From Hymenobacter sublimis (GTDB taxonomy: Bacteria; Bacteroidota; Bacteroidia; Cytophagales; Hymenobacteraceae), in NCBI RefSeq assembly GCF_023101345.1, contig NZ_CP095848.1, positions 3,374,001-3,438,000 of the forward strand: DNA of 64,000 bases, given 5' to 3'. The notes beneath the pieces are model-generated. The model did not search any database and was not told the origin of the DNA. It saw nothing but the letters and a program-made list of their open reading frames with translations. Shown in pieces: positions 51,569 to 60,060 of the stretch (positions are counted from its first letter, which is position 1; each line of letters opens with the position of its first letter). A program made the position numbers and the translations under genes.

Positions 51569-52939
51569 ATGACTTATCCGTTTCTTCTCTCTGCTGCTGC
51601 GCCACCGGCCTGGCCGCTACTGCTGCCTTTCTTCGGGTTACTGGCTCTAATTGCGACCGGGCCGTTGTTGTTTCCTCACTTTTGGGAGCGGTGGTATGCC
51701 CACGTAGCCGTGGGGCTAGGTTTGCTGATGTTGGGCTACTACGGCTTGGTCCGGCACGATTGGCACACGGCCGTGGAAACGCTGGCCGAGTACATTTCTT
51801 TTGTGGTGTTGCTCACGGCCTTGTTTGTGGTGGGTGGCACCTTGTACTTGAACATCAACGTGCCGGGTACGCCGGGCCGCAACGTGCTGCTGCTGGCGGT
51901 GGGGGCTCTGTTGGCATCTGTGGTGGGCACTACGGGCGCTTCGCTGATGCTGATTCGGCCGTTTATCCGGCTCAACGACCAGCGAATTCGACCCTACCAC
52001 ATCGTGTTTTTCATCTTCGTTGTGAGCAATGCAGGCGGCCTGCTCACGCCCCTCGGCGACCCACCCCTGTTTATTGGCTACTTGCGCGGGGTGCCGTTTT
52101 TCTGGACTACTCAGCATTTGCTTATTCCCTGGCTGCTAGCCAATGGGCTCCTGCTGCTGCTGTTCTGGCTGCTGGATCGGCGCACAGCCTTCCCTGCCCC
52201 GCTGTCTCGCAGTGAGCAACGGCGGGCCCATTCCAAAAAAGGACTACCCCTCTACGATTTCAACGGCCGCTACAATTTCTTGTGGTTGCTGCTCGTGCTG
52301 GGAGCAGTTTTTCTGAACCCCAGCCAAATTTCTTGGTTACCGACCTTGCCCATAGCCGGACTGAACATCTCGTTTGTGCGCGAAACTATCCAGCTCTTGG
52401 CGGCTTGGGGCTGCTACCGCACAGCGCATCCGAAGGCGTTGGCAGCGAATCACTTCACCCTGGGCCCTATGCGAGAGGTAGGGTTTCTCTTCTTCGGTAT
52501 CTTCCTGACCATGATGCCGGCCCTGCAAACCGCGGCCCACGTAGCGGCTAATCCGGCCGTGGCAAGTCGGCTCACTCCGGCGGCGCTGTACTGGCTGACG
52601 GGCGTGCTGTCGGCCTTTCTGGATAATGCGCCTACCTACGCTTCCTTTCTGGGGTTAAGCTTGGCCGGGCACCAGCTTGATTTCGCTCAGGCCAGCGCCG
52701 TGCAGCACTTTGCCGCCGACGCGGCCACTCAGCCGTTACTGCGGGCCATTTCCAGTGGGGCCGTGCTGTTTGGCGCCCTCACCTATATCGGCAACGGGCC
52801 TAACTTTCTGGTGCGCGCCATTGCGGAGAAGGAAGGCGTGCCCATGCCCAGCTTCTTCGGCTACATTGGCCGCTATGCCCTGCCCTACCTGCTGCCGGTG
52901 CTGGGCATTATCAGCGGGTGGCTGCTGTGGGGCTCCTAG
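51569..52939 (+). CDS. NhaD-type sodium:proton antiporter
   Basis: 456-residue inner-membrane protein of the ion transporter superfamily that includes NhaD and citrate/arsenite permeases. The ATG at 51569 (MTYPFLLSAAAPPAWPLLLP) is preferred to 51494. About 12 hydrophobic segments are visible. Family blocks are VVGTTGASLMLIRPFIRLN, VVSNAGGLLTPLGDPPLFIG, FLDNAPTYASFLGLS and TYIGNGPNFLVRAIAEKEG. NhaD proteins expel Na+ or Li+ in exchange for protons. The next gene starts 32 bases after the stop, so the two are probably one operon. Confidence 0.9.
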   Translation: MTYPFLLSAAAPPAWPLLLPFFGLLALIATGPLLFPHFWERWYAHVAVGLGLLMLGYYGLVRHDWHTAVETLAEYISFVVLLTALFVVGGTLYLNINVPGTPGRNVLLLAVGALLASVVGTTGASLMLIRPFIRLNDQRIRPYHIVFFIFVVSNAGGLLTPLGDPPLFIGYLRGVPFFWTTQHLLIPWLLANGLLLLLFWLLDRRTAFPAPLSRSEQRRAHSKKGLPLYDFNGRYNFLWLLLVLGAVFLNPSQISWLPTLPIAGLNISFVRETIQLLAAWGCYRTAHPKALAANHFTLGPMREVGFLFFGIFLTMMPALQTAAHVAANPAVASRLTPAALYWLTGVLSAFLDNAPTYASFLGLSLAGHQLDFAQASAVQHFAADAATQPLLRAISSGAVLFGALTYIGNGPNFLVRAIAEKEGVPMPSFFGYIGRYALPYLLPVLGIISGWLLWGS

Positions 52940-52971
52940 CAGCGGGCAATCCGCGGCCGCTGAACGCGCGT

Positions 52972-54354
52972 ATGGCAGGGGGTATGCTGGCACGCCTAAA
53001 ATTCGCCCTTTTCCGACCCGTTGCTATTGCCTGGCTGGTGTATTTCCGGCTGGGAGCGGGCTTTCTGATGGCTCTGGAGCACGCCGGCGGGCTGGTGATA
53101 GGCCGGGTGCGCAACTATACCGAGCCGCAATTTCACTTCCGCTACCTCGGTTGGGAATGGCTGCCGGCCCTACCCGCGCCCGGGATTTACGCCGTGTACG
53201 GGCTGATAATACTAGCCGGCCTGGCCGTGGCGGCGGGCTGGCACTACCGCCTGATGGCTACACTGCTAAGCTTGGGCTACGTGGCTTTACTGCTGCTGGA
53301 AGAAACCGAATACATCAACCACTTCTACCTCTACGCCCTGCTGGCGGCCGTTCTGGCTTGCCTACCTGCCCACCGCGCGGCCTCCGCCGATGTACGGGCC
53401 GGGCGGGTAGCACCCGCGGCTACTACCCCCGCCTGGACCCGCCTAGTGGTGCTGTTTCAAGTGGGTTTGGTGTACCTGTTTGCGGCGCTGGCCAAGCTCA
53501 ACCCCGATTGGCTAGCGGCCCGACCCTTGGGCATCTGGCTAGGGGCCAAAGCGCACTACCCCTTGCTGGGGCCGGTGCTGGCAGCGGCTCCCACGGCTTG
53601 GTTGATGAGCTACGGCGGTCTACTATTCGATGCGTTGGTAGTGCCTCTACTCCTTATCCGCCGGACTCGGCCGTGGGCGTTTGGCCTGGCCGTGTTCTTT
53701 CACCTGACCAACGTGGTAGTGTTTGGGCTGGGTACGTTTCCCTGGTTTTCCTTGCTGCTGACCAGCCTGTTTTTTGCCCCCGATTTCCCGCGCCACCTCC
53801 CGGGGTTCGTGGGGCGTTGGTTTCGGCAGCGCATTCCGCTTGCTGACGCGGAAACTGATGCGGGGACGCAGGTTTCGCCGCACTCGCAGTATTCCCAACA
53901 CTGGCTACTGACTGGGCTGACCTTTTACCTGCTTGTGCAGCTGGCGCTGCCGTTGCGCTACCTGCTTTATCTTGGTCAAGTTCATTGGACCGAGGAAGGC
54001 CACCGCTTCAGTTGGCACCTAATGCTGCGCACGAAGTCGGGGTCGGCGGTTTTCCGGGTGCGCCTGCCCGATGGCCGCGAGGAAGTAGCACTTCCCGCTA
54101 CCTATTTAACCCGCAACCAAGCAAACAAGCTCACCCACAGCCCCGACCTGATCCTGCAGTTTGCCCACCTGCTGGCCCGCAACTACCAGCACCGTGGTCT
54201 CCGTCCCGTTGCCATCTACTGCGACTCGTGGTTGAGCCTGAACGGGCACCCGCCCCGCCCGCTAGTCAGCCCACAGCTGAATCTATTGGGTCTGAAGCGC
54301 AGCCTAAAGCCGTATCCGTGGGTTGAGCCGGCACCAACTACGGACACCAGGTGA
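52972..54354 (+). CDS. Vitamin K-dependent gamma-carboxylase-like (HTTM) membrane protein
   Basis: 460 residues from the ATG at 52972. It has five to seven membrane segments in the first 300 residues. Two motifs match human GGCX: NHFYLYALL (H117) corresponds to the NHSYLYGLL block, and FAALAKLNPDWL (K175) to the block holding the catalytic Lys. The C-terminus has EEGHRFSWHLMLRTKSG (about 340-356), a typical VKGC phrase, and then a short soluble domain (about 360-460). GGCX carboxylates protein Glu to Gla using vitamin K hydroquinone; bacterial homologues may use menaquinol and lack most of the lumenal domain. The bacterial substrate is unknown. In an apparent operon with nhaD. Confidence 0.85.
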   Translation: MAGGMLARLKFALFRPVAIAWLVYFRLGAGFLMALEHAGGLVIGRVRNYTEPQFHFRYLGWEWLPALPAPGIYAVYGLIILAGLAVAAGWHYRLMATLLSLGYVALLLLEETEYINHFYLYALLAAVLACLPAHRAASADVRAGRVAPAATTPAWTRLVVLFQVGLVYLFAALAKLNPDWLAARPLGIWLGAKAHYPLLGPVLAAAPTAWLMSYGGLLFDALVVPLLLIRRTRPWAFGLAVFFHLTNVVVFGLGTFPWFSLLLTSLFFAPDFPRHLPGFVGRWFRQRIPLADAETDAGTQVSPHSQYSQHWLLTGLTFYLLVQLALPLRYLLYLGQVHWTEEGHRFSWHLMLRTKSGSAVFRVRLPDGREEVALPATYLTRNQANKLTHSPDLILQFAHLLARNYQHRGLRPVAIYCDSWLSLNGHPPRPLVSPQLNLLGLKRSLKPYPWVEPAPTTDTR

Positions 54355-54445
54355 AATTACCCTTCTGACCACAGATTGGAACCGGATTACTCGCCAAAAA
54401 CACATTCTAATTAGCTCTAAAAGAGGTTACCAGAGCTTATAAAAA

Positions 54446-54482
54446 GACCGTCATGCTTCGCCTCCGGCACTGCATGACGGTC
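54446..54482. terminator. Terminator between gamma-carboxylase-like gene and aroC
   Basis: 11-bp perfect stem GACCGTCATGC and complement with a 15-base loop; A-run upstream and short T-run downstream serve both strands. Confidence 0.85.
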
Positions 54483-54545
54483 CTTTAGTATTTGGCAACC
54501 GCGTTTAGTGAGAAAATTAGTTTCTCTCCTTGGAGCGACCGTAAT

Positions 54546-55622
54546 CTACACCTGGTTGGCCCGGGCCCGCAGCAGCATATCGGCTAGCACTAGGCTGGTC
54601 ATGGCGTCCACGATGGGTACGGCGCGGGGTAGCACGCAAGGGTCGTGGCGGCCGCGGCCGGCGAGGCTAATGGCTTCACCCTGGTCGTTGATGGTGGCTT
54701 GGGGCTGCAGAATGGTGGCTACCGGCTTGAATGCCACGCGGAAGTAAATATCCTGCCCGTTGCTAATGCCACCCTGAATGCCGCCGCTATGATTGGTGCG
54801 GGTGCGCACCTGCCCGGCTTCGTCGGTGTAAAACGCGTCGTTGTGCTCGGAGCCGAAGAGCAGCACGCCCGCAAACCCTGAGCCGTACTCGAAGCCTTTC
54901 ACGGCGTTGATGCTGAGCATGGCCCGGCCCAATTCGCTGTGCAGTTTGTCGAACACTGGCTCGCCCAGCCCGGCCGGCACCCCGCGTACTACCCCCGTCA
55001 CCAGGCCGCCTACCGTATCGTGCCGGTCGCGGGTTTGGCGGATAAGCTCGGCCATGCGCTCGGCGGTTTCGGGGTGGGGGCAGCGCACGGCGTTGGTTTC
55101 AATCAGGCTTAGGTCTAGCTGCTCGTAGCCTACGGGCACAGCCACTGCCCCTACCTGCGAGACGTAGCTGCTCACCCGGATGCCGTGCTGCTCCACCAGT
55201 TTTTGCGCTACGGCCCCGGCCGCCACGCGCGCGGCGGTTTCGCGGGCCGAGCTGCGGCCGCCGCCGCGGTAGTCGCGCCGGCCGTACTTCTGGTCGTAGG
55301 TGTAGTCGGCGTGGGAAGGACGGTAGGCGTGCTCGATGTGGGAGTAGTCGTGGCTGTGCTGGTCCTGGTTGCGAATGAACAGGCTGATGGGCGTGCCCGT
55401 CGTGTAACCCTCAAAAATACCCGACTGTATTTCGACCCGGTCGGCCTCTTTGCGCGGGGTGGTCAGGTCACTTTGCCCCGGCCGGCGCCGGTCGAGGGCA
55501 GCCTGAATGTCGGCTTCGGTTATGGGCAGCCCCGCCGGGCACCCGTCCAGCACTACCCCTATTCCCGGCCCGTGCGATTCTCCGAAGGTAGTGATGCGAA
55601 ATAGGGTGCCGAAGGTGTTCAT
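54546..55622 (-). CDS. aroC: Chorismate synthase
   Basis: Last step of the shikimate pathway: 5-enolpyruvylshikimate-3-phosphate to chorismate, with reduced FMN. 358 residues, normal length. Typical blocks are [20 protein letters not shown] (His of GESHG), [20 protein letters not shown], the FMN-binding [20 protein letters not shown], and the C-terminal [20 protein letters not shown]. The start ATG is at 55622. Monocistronic, with a repeat element just upstream. Confidence 0.97.
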   Translation of the reverse strand: MNTFGTLFRITTFGESHGPGIGVVLDGCPAGLPITEADIQAALDRRRPGQSDLTTPRKEADRVEIQSGIFEGYTTGTPISLFIRNQDQHSHDYSHIEHAYRPSHADYTYDQKYGRRDYRGGGRSSARETAARVAAGAVAQKLVEQHGIRVSSYVSQVGAVAVPVGYEQLDLSLIETNAVRCPHPETAERMAELIRQTRDRHDTVGGLVTGVVRGVPAGLGEPVFDKLHSELGRAMLSINAVKGFEYGSGFAGVLLFGSEHNDAFYTDEAGQVRTRTNHSGGIQGGISNGQDIYFRVAFKPVATILQPQATINDQGEAISLAGRGRHDPCVLPRAVPIVDAMTSLVLADMLLRARANQV

Positions 55623-55624
55623 CT

Positions 55625-55727
55625 GGTAAGCTGGTAAAATGATGAGGTAGTGAGTTTGCTATTTAGGCTGTACCACCGGCGCAAGTAGCACAGCAAACTC
55701 ACCATTTCACAATTTCACTAGCTCACC
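55625..55727. repeat. Inverted-repeat element, family C copy 2
   Basis: 36-bp arms: left 55625-55660 (GGTAAGCTGGTAAAATGATG...) and right 55692-55727 (...CACTAGCTCACC) imperfectly complementary, with perfect inner AGTTTGCT / AGCAAACT. Words such as GAGGTAGTGA are shared with the outer arms of 44923-45187. Confidence 0.65.
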
Positions 55728-55745
55728 GGCTACCATTTCCGCGGT

Positions 55746-57230
55746 TTACCTTCTAGCTCGCCACCACCCAATGCCGGCCATCATGAGCAGGGCCACTACC
55801 ACCATATTGGCGTATCGGCGCACGTCTCGGTAAGTGTCGCGCGGATGCGGGGTAGCATCTGCCTCGGGCAGAGCCGTACGGTAAAACGGGTCGTCTAGCC
55901 GCGCGCGGAAGGTGGAATCAGTACGTACGGGGCCCCGCACTACCGGCTGTAGCTCGGCCCGCAGTGTATCATAGCGCGTGGTGGCGGGGTTAAACACGAC
56001 CACCTGAAACAGTGTGTCGAGGGCTACGGGGCCGGGCCGACGAGCCACCAACCGGAACTGGAAACTCTTGCGCCCCCCTACCCTCCCGCCCTCGCGGGTA
56101 AGCTCCTGCTGCACCTCCGGACCGTACACCTCTAGGGCCTCGGAAGCGGGCGGCGCCCCCAAATTAATAGCCGCTAAGTTTCCTTCTCCTTCCACGGTGA
56201 AGGTGTATGTGAAGGCCTTTCCCGTCTGAAAAGTGGTGCGGTCAATGGCCTCCTTTACCTCGTAGCTGCCTACTGGCACCTGGTCGCGGAGCGGGTGAGC
56301 AGGCAGGGGCTTCACTGGAATAGTCCGGGCCGATGAGTAATAGATTTTATAGCCTGCCAAGCGATTATCAAGGCCCGGTGCTGGCTTCTTAGCCACCTTA
56401 TACTTCACCATTTGCAGGGCCACGGCCGGAAATGTGAGGGGCTGGGTATTTAGTGGGTACAACTCGGCCTCCCACAGCCGGTAGCGCAGGAAGGGCTTGC
56501 CACCTACAGTCACGTTTTCAGGCAGCACTTCTTGCTCATTAAAGCTTTCTTCCCACACCGTGCGCTGCCGAAGCTGGCGGATGATGCTGGGGAGCTGCTG
56601 GGCAAAGTTGTAGAAGTTTAGCACGGCCTGGTCTTGCGGGGCCAGGTAGAAGTACAGCCCCACGTGCACACCTTCGCCCACAAACACGCTGTTTTTATCC
56701 GGCACTACAGCCAGAAAGGCCTGATCCTGAGGCTCCACGTATTCCTGGGGTTTGGGCTTACCAAACAGCTTATCCAGCAACCCAATTCCTTGTAAGGGGC
56801 TGGCCCCGGGCGCTGGCGGTTCGGGCACGGCCGGCGTAGTAGCGGCCTGCTGGGGAGTAACGCGCAGGGTAGCTCCCTCCGAGCGAACTGCAAGGCCGTT
56901 GACCGTCATGCTAAAGGGCTTTAGCGTGAAGGTGCCCTGCGCAAAAGCGGCGTAGCGCTGCGTAATGGTTAGCTCCGTAGAGCTTTGGCCATTTACTGTG
57001 CGCGTGGTGGTAGTGCTAGACTTGCCGCTTTTCTTGAAGCCCTCGATTTCTGGAAAGGCGGAATAGCGCTCCAGCGGAGCGCCCCGTAGCCGAAAGCTAA
57101 TGGTGTAGTACTCGTTGATGGGAAACACCGACTTGCCTAGAACAATGTCAGCAGTCGGCGGCTGGTTCTGCCCAGCGACCAGACCACACCCTACCCATAG
57201 CACGCCCAGAAGAAGTAAGAAAAAGCGCAT
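55746..57230 (-). CDS. batD: BatD family protein (aerotolerance-associated)
   Basis: 494 residues. The signal peptide is MRFFLLLLGVLWVGCGLVAG, then several immunoglobulin-like beta domains: ADIVLGKSVFPINEYYTISF, KSVFVGEGVHVGLYFYL, and FTVEGEGNLAAINLGAPPAS. A Pro/Ala-rich linker lies near residue 135. One C-terminal membrane segment (about 474-490: NMVVVALLMMAGIGWW) leaves a basic tail in the cytoplasm. BatD normally works with the BatA/BatB von Willebrand proteins; none is present here, so this copy is an orphan in the window. It has a perfect -7 box upstream. Confidence 0.88.
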   Translation of the reverse strand: MRFFLLLLGVLWVGCGLVAGQNQPPTADIVLGKSVFPINEYYTISFRLRGAPLERYSAFPEIEGFKKSGKSSTTTTRTVNGQSSTELTITQRYAAFAQGTFTLKPFSMTVNGLAVRSEGATLRVTPQQAATTPAVPEPPAPGASPLQGIGLLDKLFGKPKPQEYVEPQDQAFLAVVPDKNSVFVGEGVHVGLYFYLAPQDQAVLNFYNFAQQLPSIIRQLRQRTVWEESFNEQEVLPENVTVGGKPFLRYRLWEAELYPLNTQPLTFPAVALQMVKYKVAKKPAPGLDNRLAGYKIYYSSARTIPVKPLPAHPLRDQVPVGSYEVKEAIDRTTFQTGKAFTYTFTVEGEGNLAAINLGAPPASEALEVYGPEVQQELTREGGRVGGRKSFQFRLVARRPGPVALDTLFQVVVFNPATTRYDTLRAELQPVVRGPVRTDSTFRARLDDPFYRTALPEADATPHPRDTYRDVRRYANMVVVALLMMAGIGWWRARR

Positions 57231-57256
57231 GAGCTATTCACAACAAGTCAACTTGC

Positions 57257-57264
57257 CAAAGCTA
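57257..57264 (-). promoter_or_regulatory. -7 box of batD
   Basis: Minus strand TAGCTTTG, exact TAnnTTTG match, 27 bases before the start codon. Confidence 0.5.
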
Positions 57265-57514
57265 GAGAAAACCGGTGTTAGTGCCAGGTAAAGGGCCTTC
57301 ACTGCTCAGCTTTGCTCATACCCCTTCCATGGTTACAGAACTCGGCTTATAAGATTTTGGCTTTTTTAAATCCATAGCTGAGCCTAGGTCGTAATTCCCC
57401 TCAAAACCACCCTCCACCTTTTGGTTGCCCCAGTTTATGGGGCTTGCAAAAAAACCGCTCCGTTGCGGGTGGCTTCGTATTGCCTTCACTTTTTTCACCC
57501 AACCCATCCTTGCT

Positions 57515-58237
57515 ATGTCCAACATCACGCAAAAAGGCAGCGACGAAGCGGAATTCGCCAAGCCGCTGTATACGCCCATCAAGCGTCGCTCCTTCTTCAT
57601 GTATGCCGGCGCTACTGCCGGTGCTACCGCTCTGCTGCTCTCGGGCTGCGATGACGATGACGAGAATGTAACCACTCCAACCGGTACGGTAAGCCTGGGC
57701 TCGGGCGACGTAGGCGTGTTGAACTACGCTTACGCCCTGGAGCAGTTAGAAGCTGCTTTCTATGCTCAGGTAATTGCAACGCCTTACACCGGCATTTCGG
57801 CCGATGAGCGGATGGCTCTTACTGCCATTGCCAAGCACGAAGCCATTCACCGTGACTTCTTCAAGACAGCCATTACGGCAGCAGCGGCTAACCAAATTAT
57901 TCCGGGCCTGAATCCTGATTTCAGCAGAGTAAATTTCTCGAGCCGGGATTCCGTATTGACTACGGCTCGCACGTTCGAAGACCTAGGTGTAGCGGCTTAC
58001 AATGGTGCTGGCTCCCTGATTAAGAACAACGACTACCTGCTGATTGCTGGTAAGATCGTTTCGGTAGAAGCCCGTCACGCAGCCTATATCCGTGACCTGA
58101 TTACGCCCGGCAGCTTCTCGGGCAACGACGTGGTTAACGCCCAGGGCCTCGACCAGGCACTGTCCGTAACGCAAGTCCTGACTGCTGCCCAGCCGTTCAT
58201 CAAAGAAAGAATCAACGGCGACAACGTAGGCAAGTAA
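57515..58237 (+). CDS. Ferritin-like (Ferritin_2) lipoprotein 1
   Basis: 240 residues from the ATG at 57515. A basic N-region with KRRSFFMYAGATAGA and the lipobox LLLSGC (Cys at about residue 48) indicate a lipoprotein, possibly exported by Tat as in its relative at 59305. A Ferritin_2 four-helix domain (about 70-205) has ALEQLEAAFYAQV, AKHEAIHRDFF, TFEDLGVAAYNGAG and VSVEARHAAYIRDL; the Glu and His in these helices would bind a di-iron or similar centre. Function of the family is not known; oxidative stress or desiccation roles are suggested for related proteins. First gene of a four-gene series. Confidence 0.88.
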   Translation: MSNITQKGSDEAEFAKPLYTPIKRRSFFMYAGATAGATALLLSGCDDDDENVTTPTGTVSLGSGDVGVLNYAYALEQLEAAFYAQVIATPYTGISADERMALTAIAKHEAIHRDFFKTAITAAAANQIIPGLNPDFSRVNFSSRDSVLTTARTFEDLGVAAYNGAGSLIKNNDYLLIAGKIVSVEARHAAYIRDLITPGSFSGNDVVNAQGLDQALSVTQVLTAAQPFIKERINGDNVGK

Positions 58238-58270
58238 TCAATCTTCTCTCATTTCTGACTTTCCAGTACT

Positions 58271-59119
58271 ATGAACCTGTTTAAGATAATTTCCGAGCTA
58301 GAGAAGGTTGATCCAGAAGTTATGGACCGCCTCACGCACCGTCGGAGCGCTCTGAGCGCTTTGGGTGATATTAGCAAAAAGATGGCCTTAGCCGCCGCGC
58401 CTATTGCAATTGGCTCAGCATTTAATAAAGCCATGGGTCAGAACAACTTGACCTCGGTTAATGACGTGCTGAACTACGCGCTGCTGCTAGAGCGCCTAGA
58501 GTATGCCTTCTACGACCAAGCACTGAAGGCCACTACCCTCACTGCCCCGCTAACAGGTGTGGCCCGCACGGCCATTGAAACCATCCGGGCACACGAGCTT
58601 GCACACGTAACGCTCCTAACCTCGGCCTTGGGCTCCGCTGCTGCGCCTGCCCCAGCTAACTTCAACTTTGGTACTGCCTTCGCTACCTACCAGAGCTTCT
58701 TGACGTTCGCGCAAGCTTTTGAAGACTTGGGGGTACGTGCTTACAAAGGCCAGGCTACTACCATCAAAACGGCTGGTAACCCCAACAATGTGCTGCAAAC
58801 GGCTCTGCAAATCCACTCGGTAGAAGCTCGCCACGCGGCTCACATTCGCTACATGCGCCGCGGTGCTACGGCTGGTAACCAAACTACCATCATGCCGTGG
58901 ATAGTGAATGCGGAGGCAAACGGTGCCCCCGCTCCGGTGTACGGTGCTGGCAACCCAGCTGCTACCTTCCCCGCAGAAAACAACATCATGCAGGGTGGTC
59001 TCACCCTTACCACGGGCATTGGTGCTACCTATGATCCTGCTGATGTAAGCGCTGCTTTCGATGAAGGCCTCGACAACACTACCGTGACGAACATTGCACG
59101 GTCGACAGTAACGTTCTAA
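58271..59119 (+). CDS. Ferritin-like (Ferritin_2) protein 2
   Basis: 282 residues, 33 bases after the preceding gene. The N-terminus MNLFKIISELEKVDPEVMDR resembles that of the fourth gene in the series. A short hydrophobic patch (KKMALAAAPIAIGSAF, about 36-51) follows, possibly part of a signal. The Ferritin_2 helices show ALLLERLEYAFYDQAL, IRAHELAHVTLL, QAFEDLGVRAYKGQA and HSVEARHAAHIRYMRR. The extra C-terminal part (about 205-282) is Ala/Thr/Asn-rich. It forms a pair with gene 1 and ends at a terminator. Confidence 0.87.
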   Translation: MNLFKIISELEKVDPEVMDRLTHRRSALSALGDISKKMALAAAPIAIGSAFNKAMGQNNLTSVNDVLNYALLLERLEYAFYDQALKATTLTAPLTGVARTAIETIRAHELAHVTLLTSALGSAAAPAPANFNFGTAFATYQSFLTFAQAFEDLGVRAYKGQATTIKTAGNPNNVLQTALQIHSVEARHAAHIRYMRRGATAGNQTTIMPWIVNAEANGAPAPVYGAGNPAATFPAENNIMQGGLTLTTGIGATYDPADVSAAFDEGLDNTTVTNIARSTVTF

Positions 59120-59136
59120 GCGTTATTAGTGACTAC

Positions 59137-59170
59137 AAAAAAGGGTGGCCTCGTAAGGCCACCCTTTTTT
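59137..59170 (+). terminator. Terminator separating the two ferritin-like pairs
   Basis: 13- to 14-bp perfect stem AAAAAAGGGTGGCC and complement with loop TCGTAA and T-run. Confidence 0.92.
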
Positions 59171-59304
59171 GTGTGTTTGCCCCCACGCAACCTTTCGGCG
59201 CGGCCGTTGCTCTCCGTAGTGGTGCATCCCAGTTTATCGGAGTACCTTTGTTAATCGGGAAGTTGCGGCCTGCGTTGGGCTGCTCCCCGCCGAGTTACTA
59301 CCGC

Positions 59305-60045
59305 ATGTCTGACTCTGCTTTCTCCTTTTTGGGGCGTACGTTGCGCCGCCGTTCTTTTCTTCGCGTAGCGGGTGCTACTGCCGCTTCTTCTGCCCTAGTG
59401 CTAGCTGGCTGCGGCAGCGACGATACGGAAACCCCAACCCCTACCACCCCGGGCACCCTCACGTTTTCCAACGACAATCTGGGTTTGCTCAACTACGTGT
59501 ACCTGTTAGAGCAGCTGGAAGCCGCTTTCTACCAGAAGGTGGTGAGTAGTTTCCCCCTCGATTTTACGGCCGCCGACCGGGCCGCTTTCATAGATCTGCG
59601 TGACCATGAAGTAATTCATCGGGAAACGTTGAAGTTTGCGCTAGGCTCAAATGCATATGATGCCAATGCTGGCACCAACGCATTGGTATTCAACTTCACT
59701 TCTCTTGCTCTTACTAGCCGGAACGAGGTGTACGCTGCCGCCCGTACCTTGGAGGATGTGGGCGTAGCGGCGTACAATGGCGTTGCCAAGCTGCTTCAGG
59801 TTGCTCCCGACGGTAGCCACCTTACCTACTTGAAGCTGCTGGTAAAGCTGGCTTCGGTGGAAGCTCGCCACGCGGCTTTTGTGCGCGACCAAGTTCAGGC
59901 CTCTTCCTTTGCCGATGCCGATGTAGTGACGGCCACTGGCGTCCTAGCCGGGCTGGATATCGTGAAAACTCCCGTGGAAGTAACCGCCCTCATTGCCAAA
60001 TACGTGCCCGTAACGCTAGTGGCCACGTCATTGCCTACTATCTAA
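59305..60045 (+). CDS. Ferritin-like (Ferritin_2) Tat lipoprotein 3
   Basis: 246 residues from the ATG at 59305; the longer frame from 59173 begins inside the terminator. The signal has consecutive Arg (LGRTLRRRSFLRVAGATAA), a good Tat motif, and lipobox LVLAGC. The Ferritin_2 helices are LLEQLEAAFYQKVV, RDHEVIHRETLKFAL, RTLEDVGVAAYNGVA and ASVEARHAAFVRDQ. It is a clear paralogue of gene 1, with the same order relative to its partner. Confidence 0.89.
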   Translation: MSDSAFSFLGRTLRRRSFLRVAGATAASSALVLAGCGSDDTETPTPTTPGTLTFSNDNLGLLNYVYLLEQLEAAFYQKVVSSFPLDFTAADRAAFIDLRDHEVIHRETLKFALGSNAYDANAGTNALVFNFTSLALTSRNEVYAAARTLEDVGVAAYNGVAKLLQVAPDGSHLTYLKLLVKLASVEARHAAFVRDQVQASSFADADVVTATGVLAGLDIVKTPVEVTALIAKYVPVTLVATSLPTI

Positions 60046-60060
60046 GCTGCGCCTGCCGTT

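Noticed and set aside
52677..53846. A 389-residue open frame across nhaD and the gamma-carboxylase-like gene
   Set aside because: Out of frame with two well-supported membrane-protein genes; its translation is Arg/Gly/Pro-rich with no domain, typical of an antiframe in GC-rich DNA.
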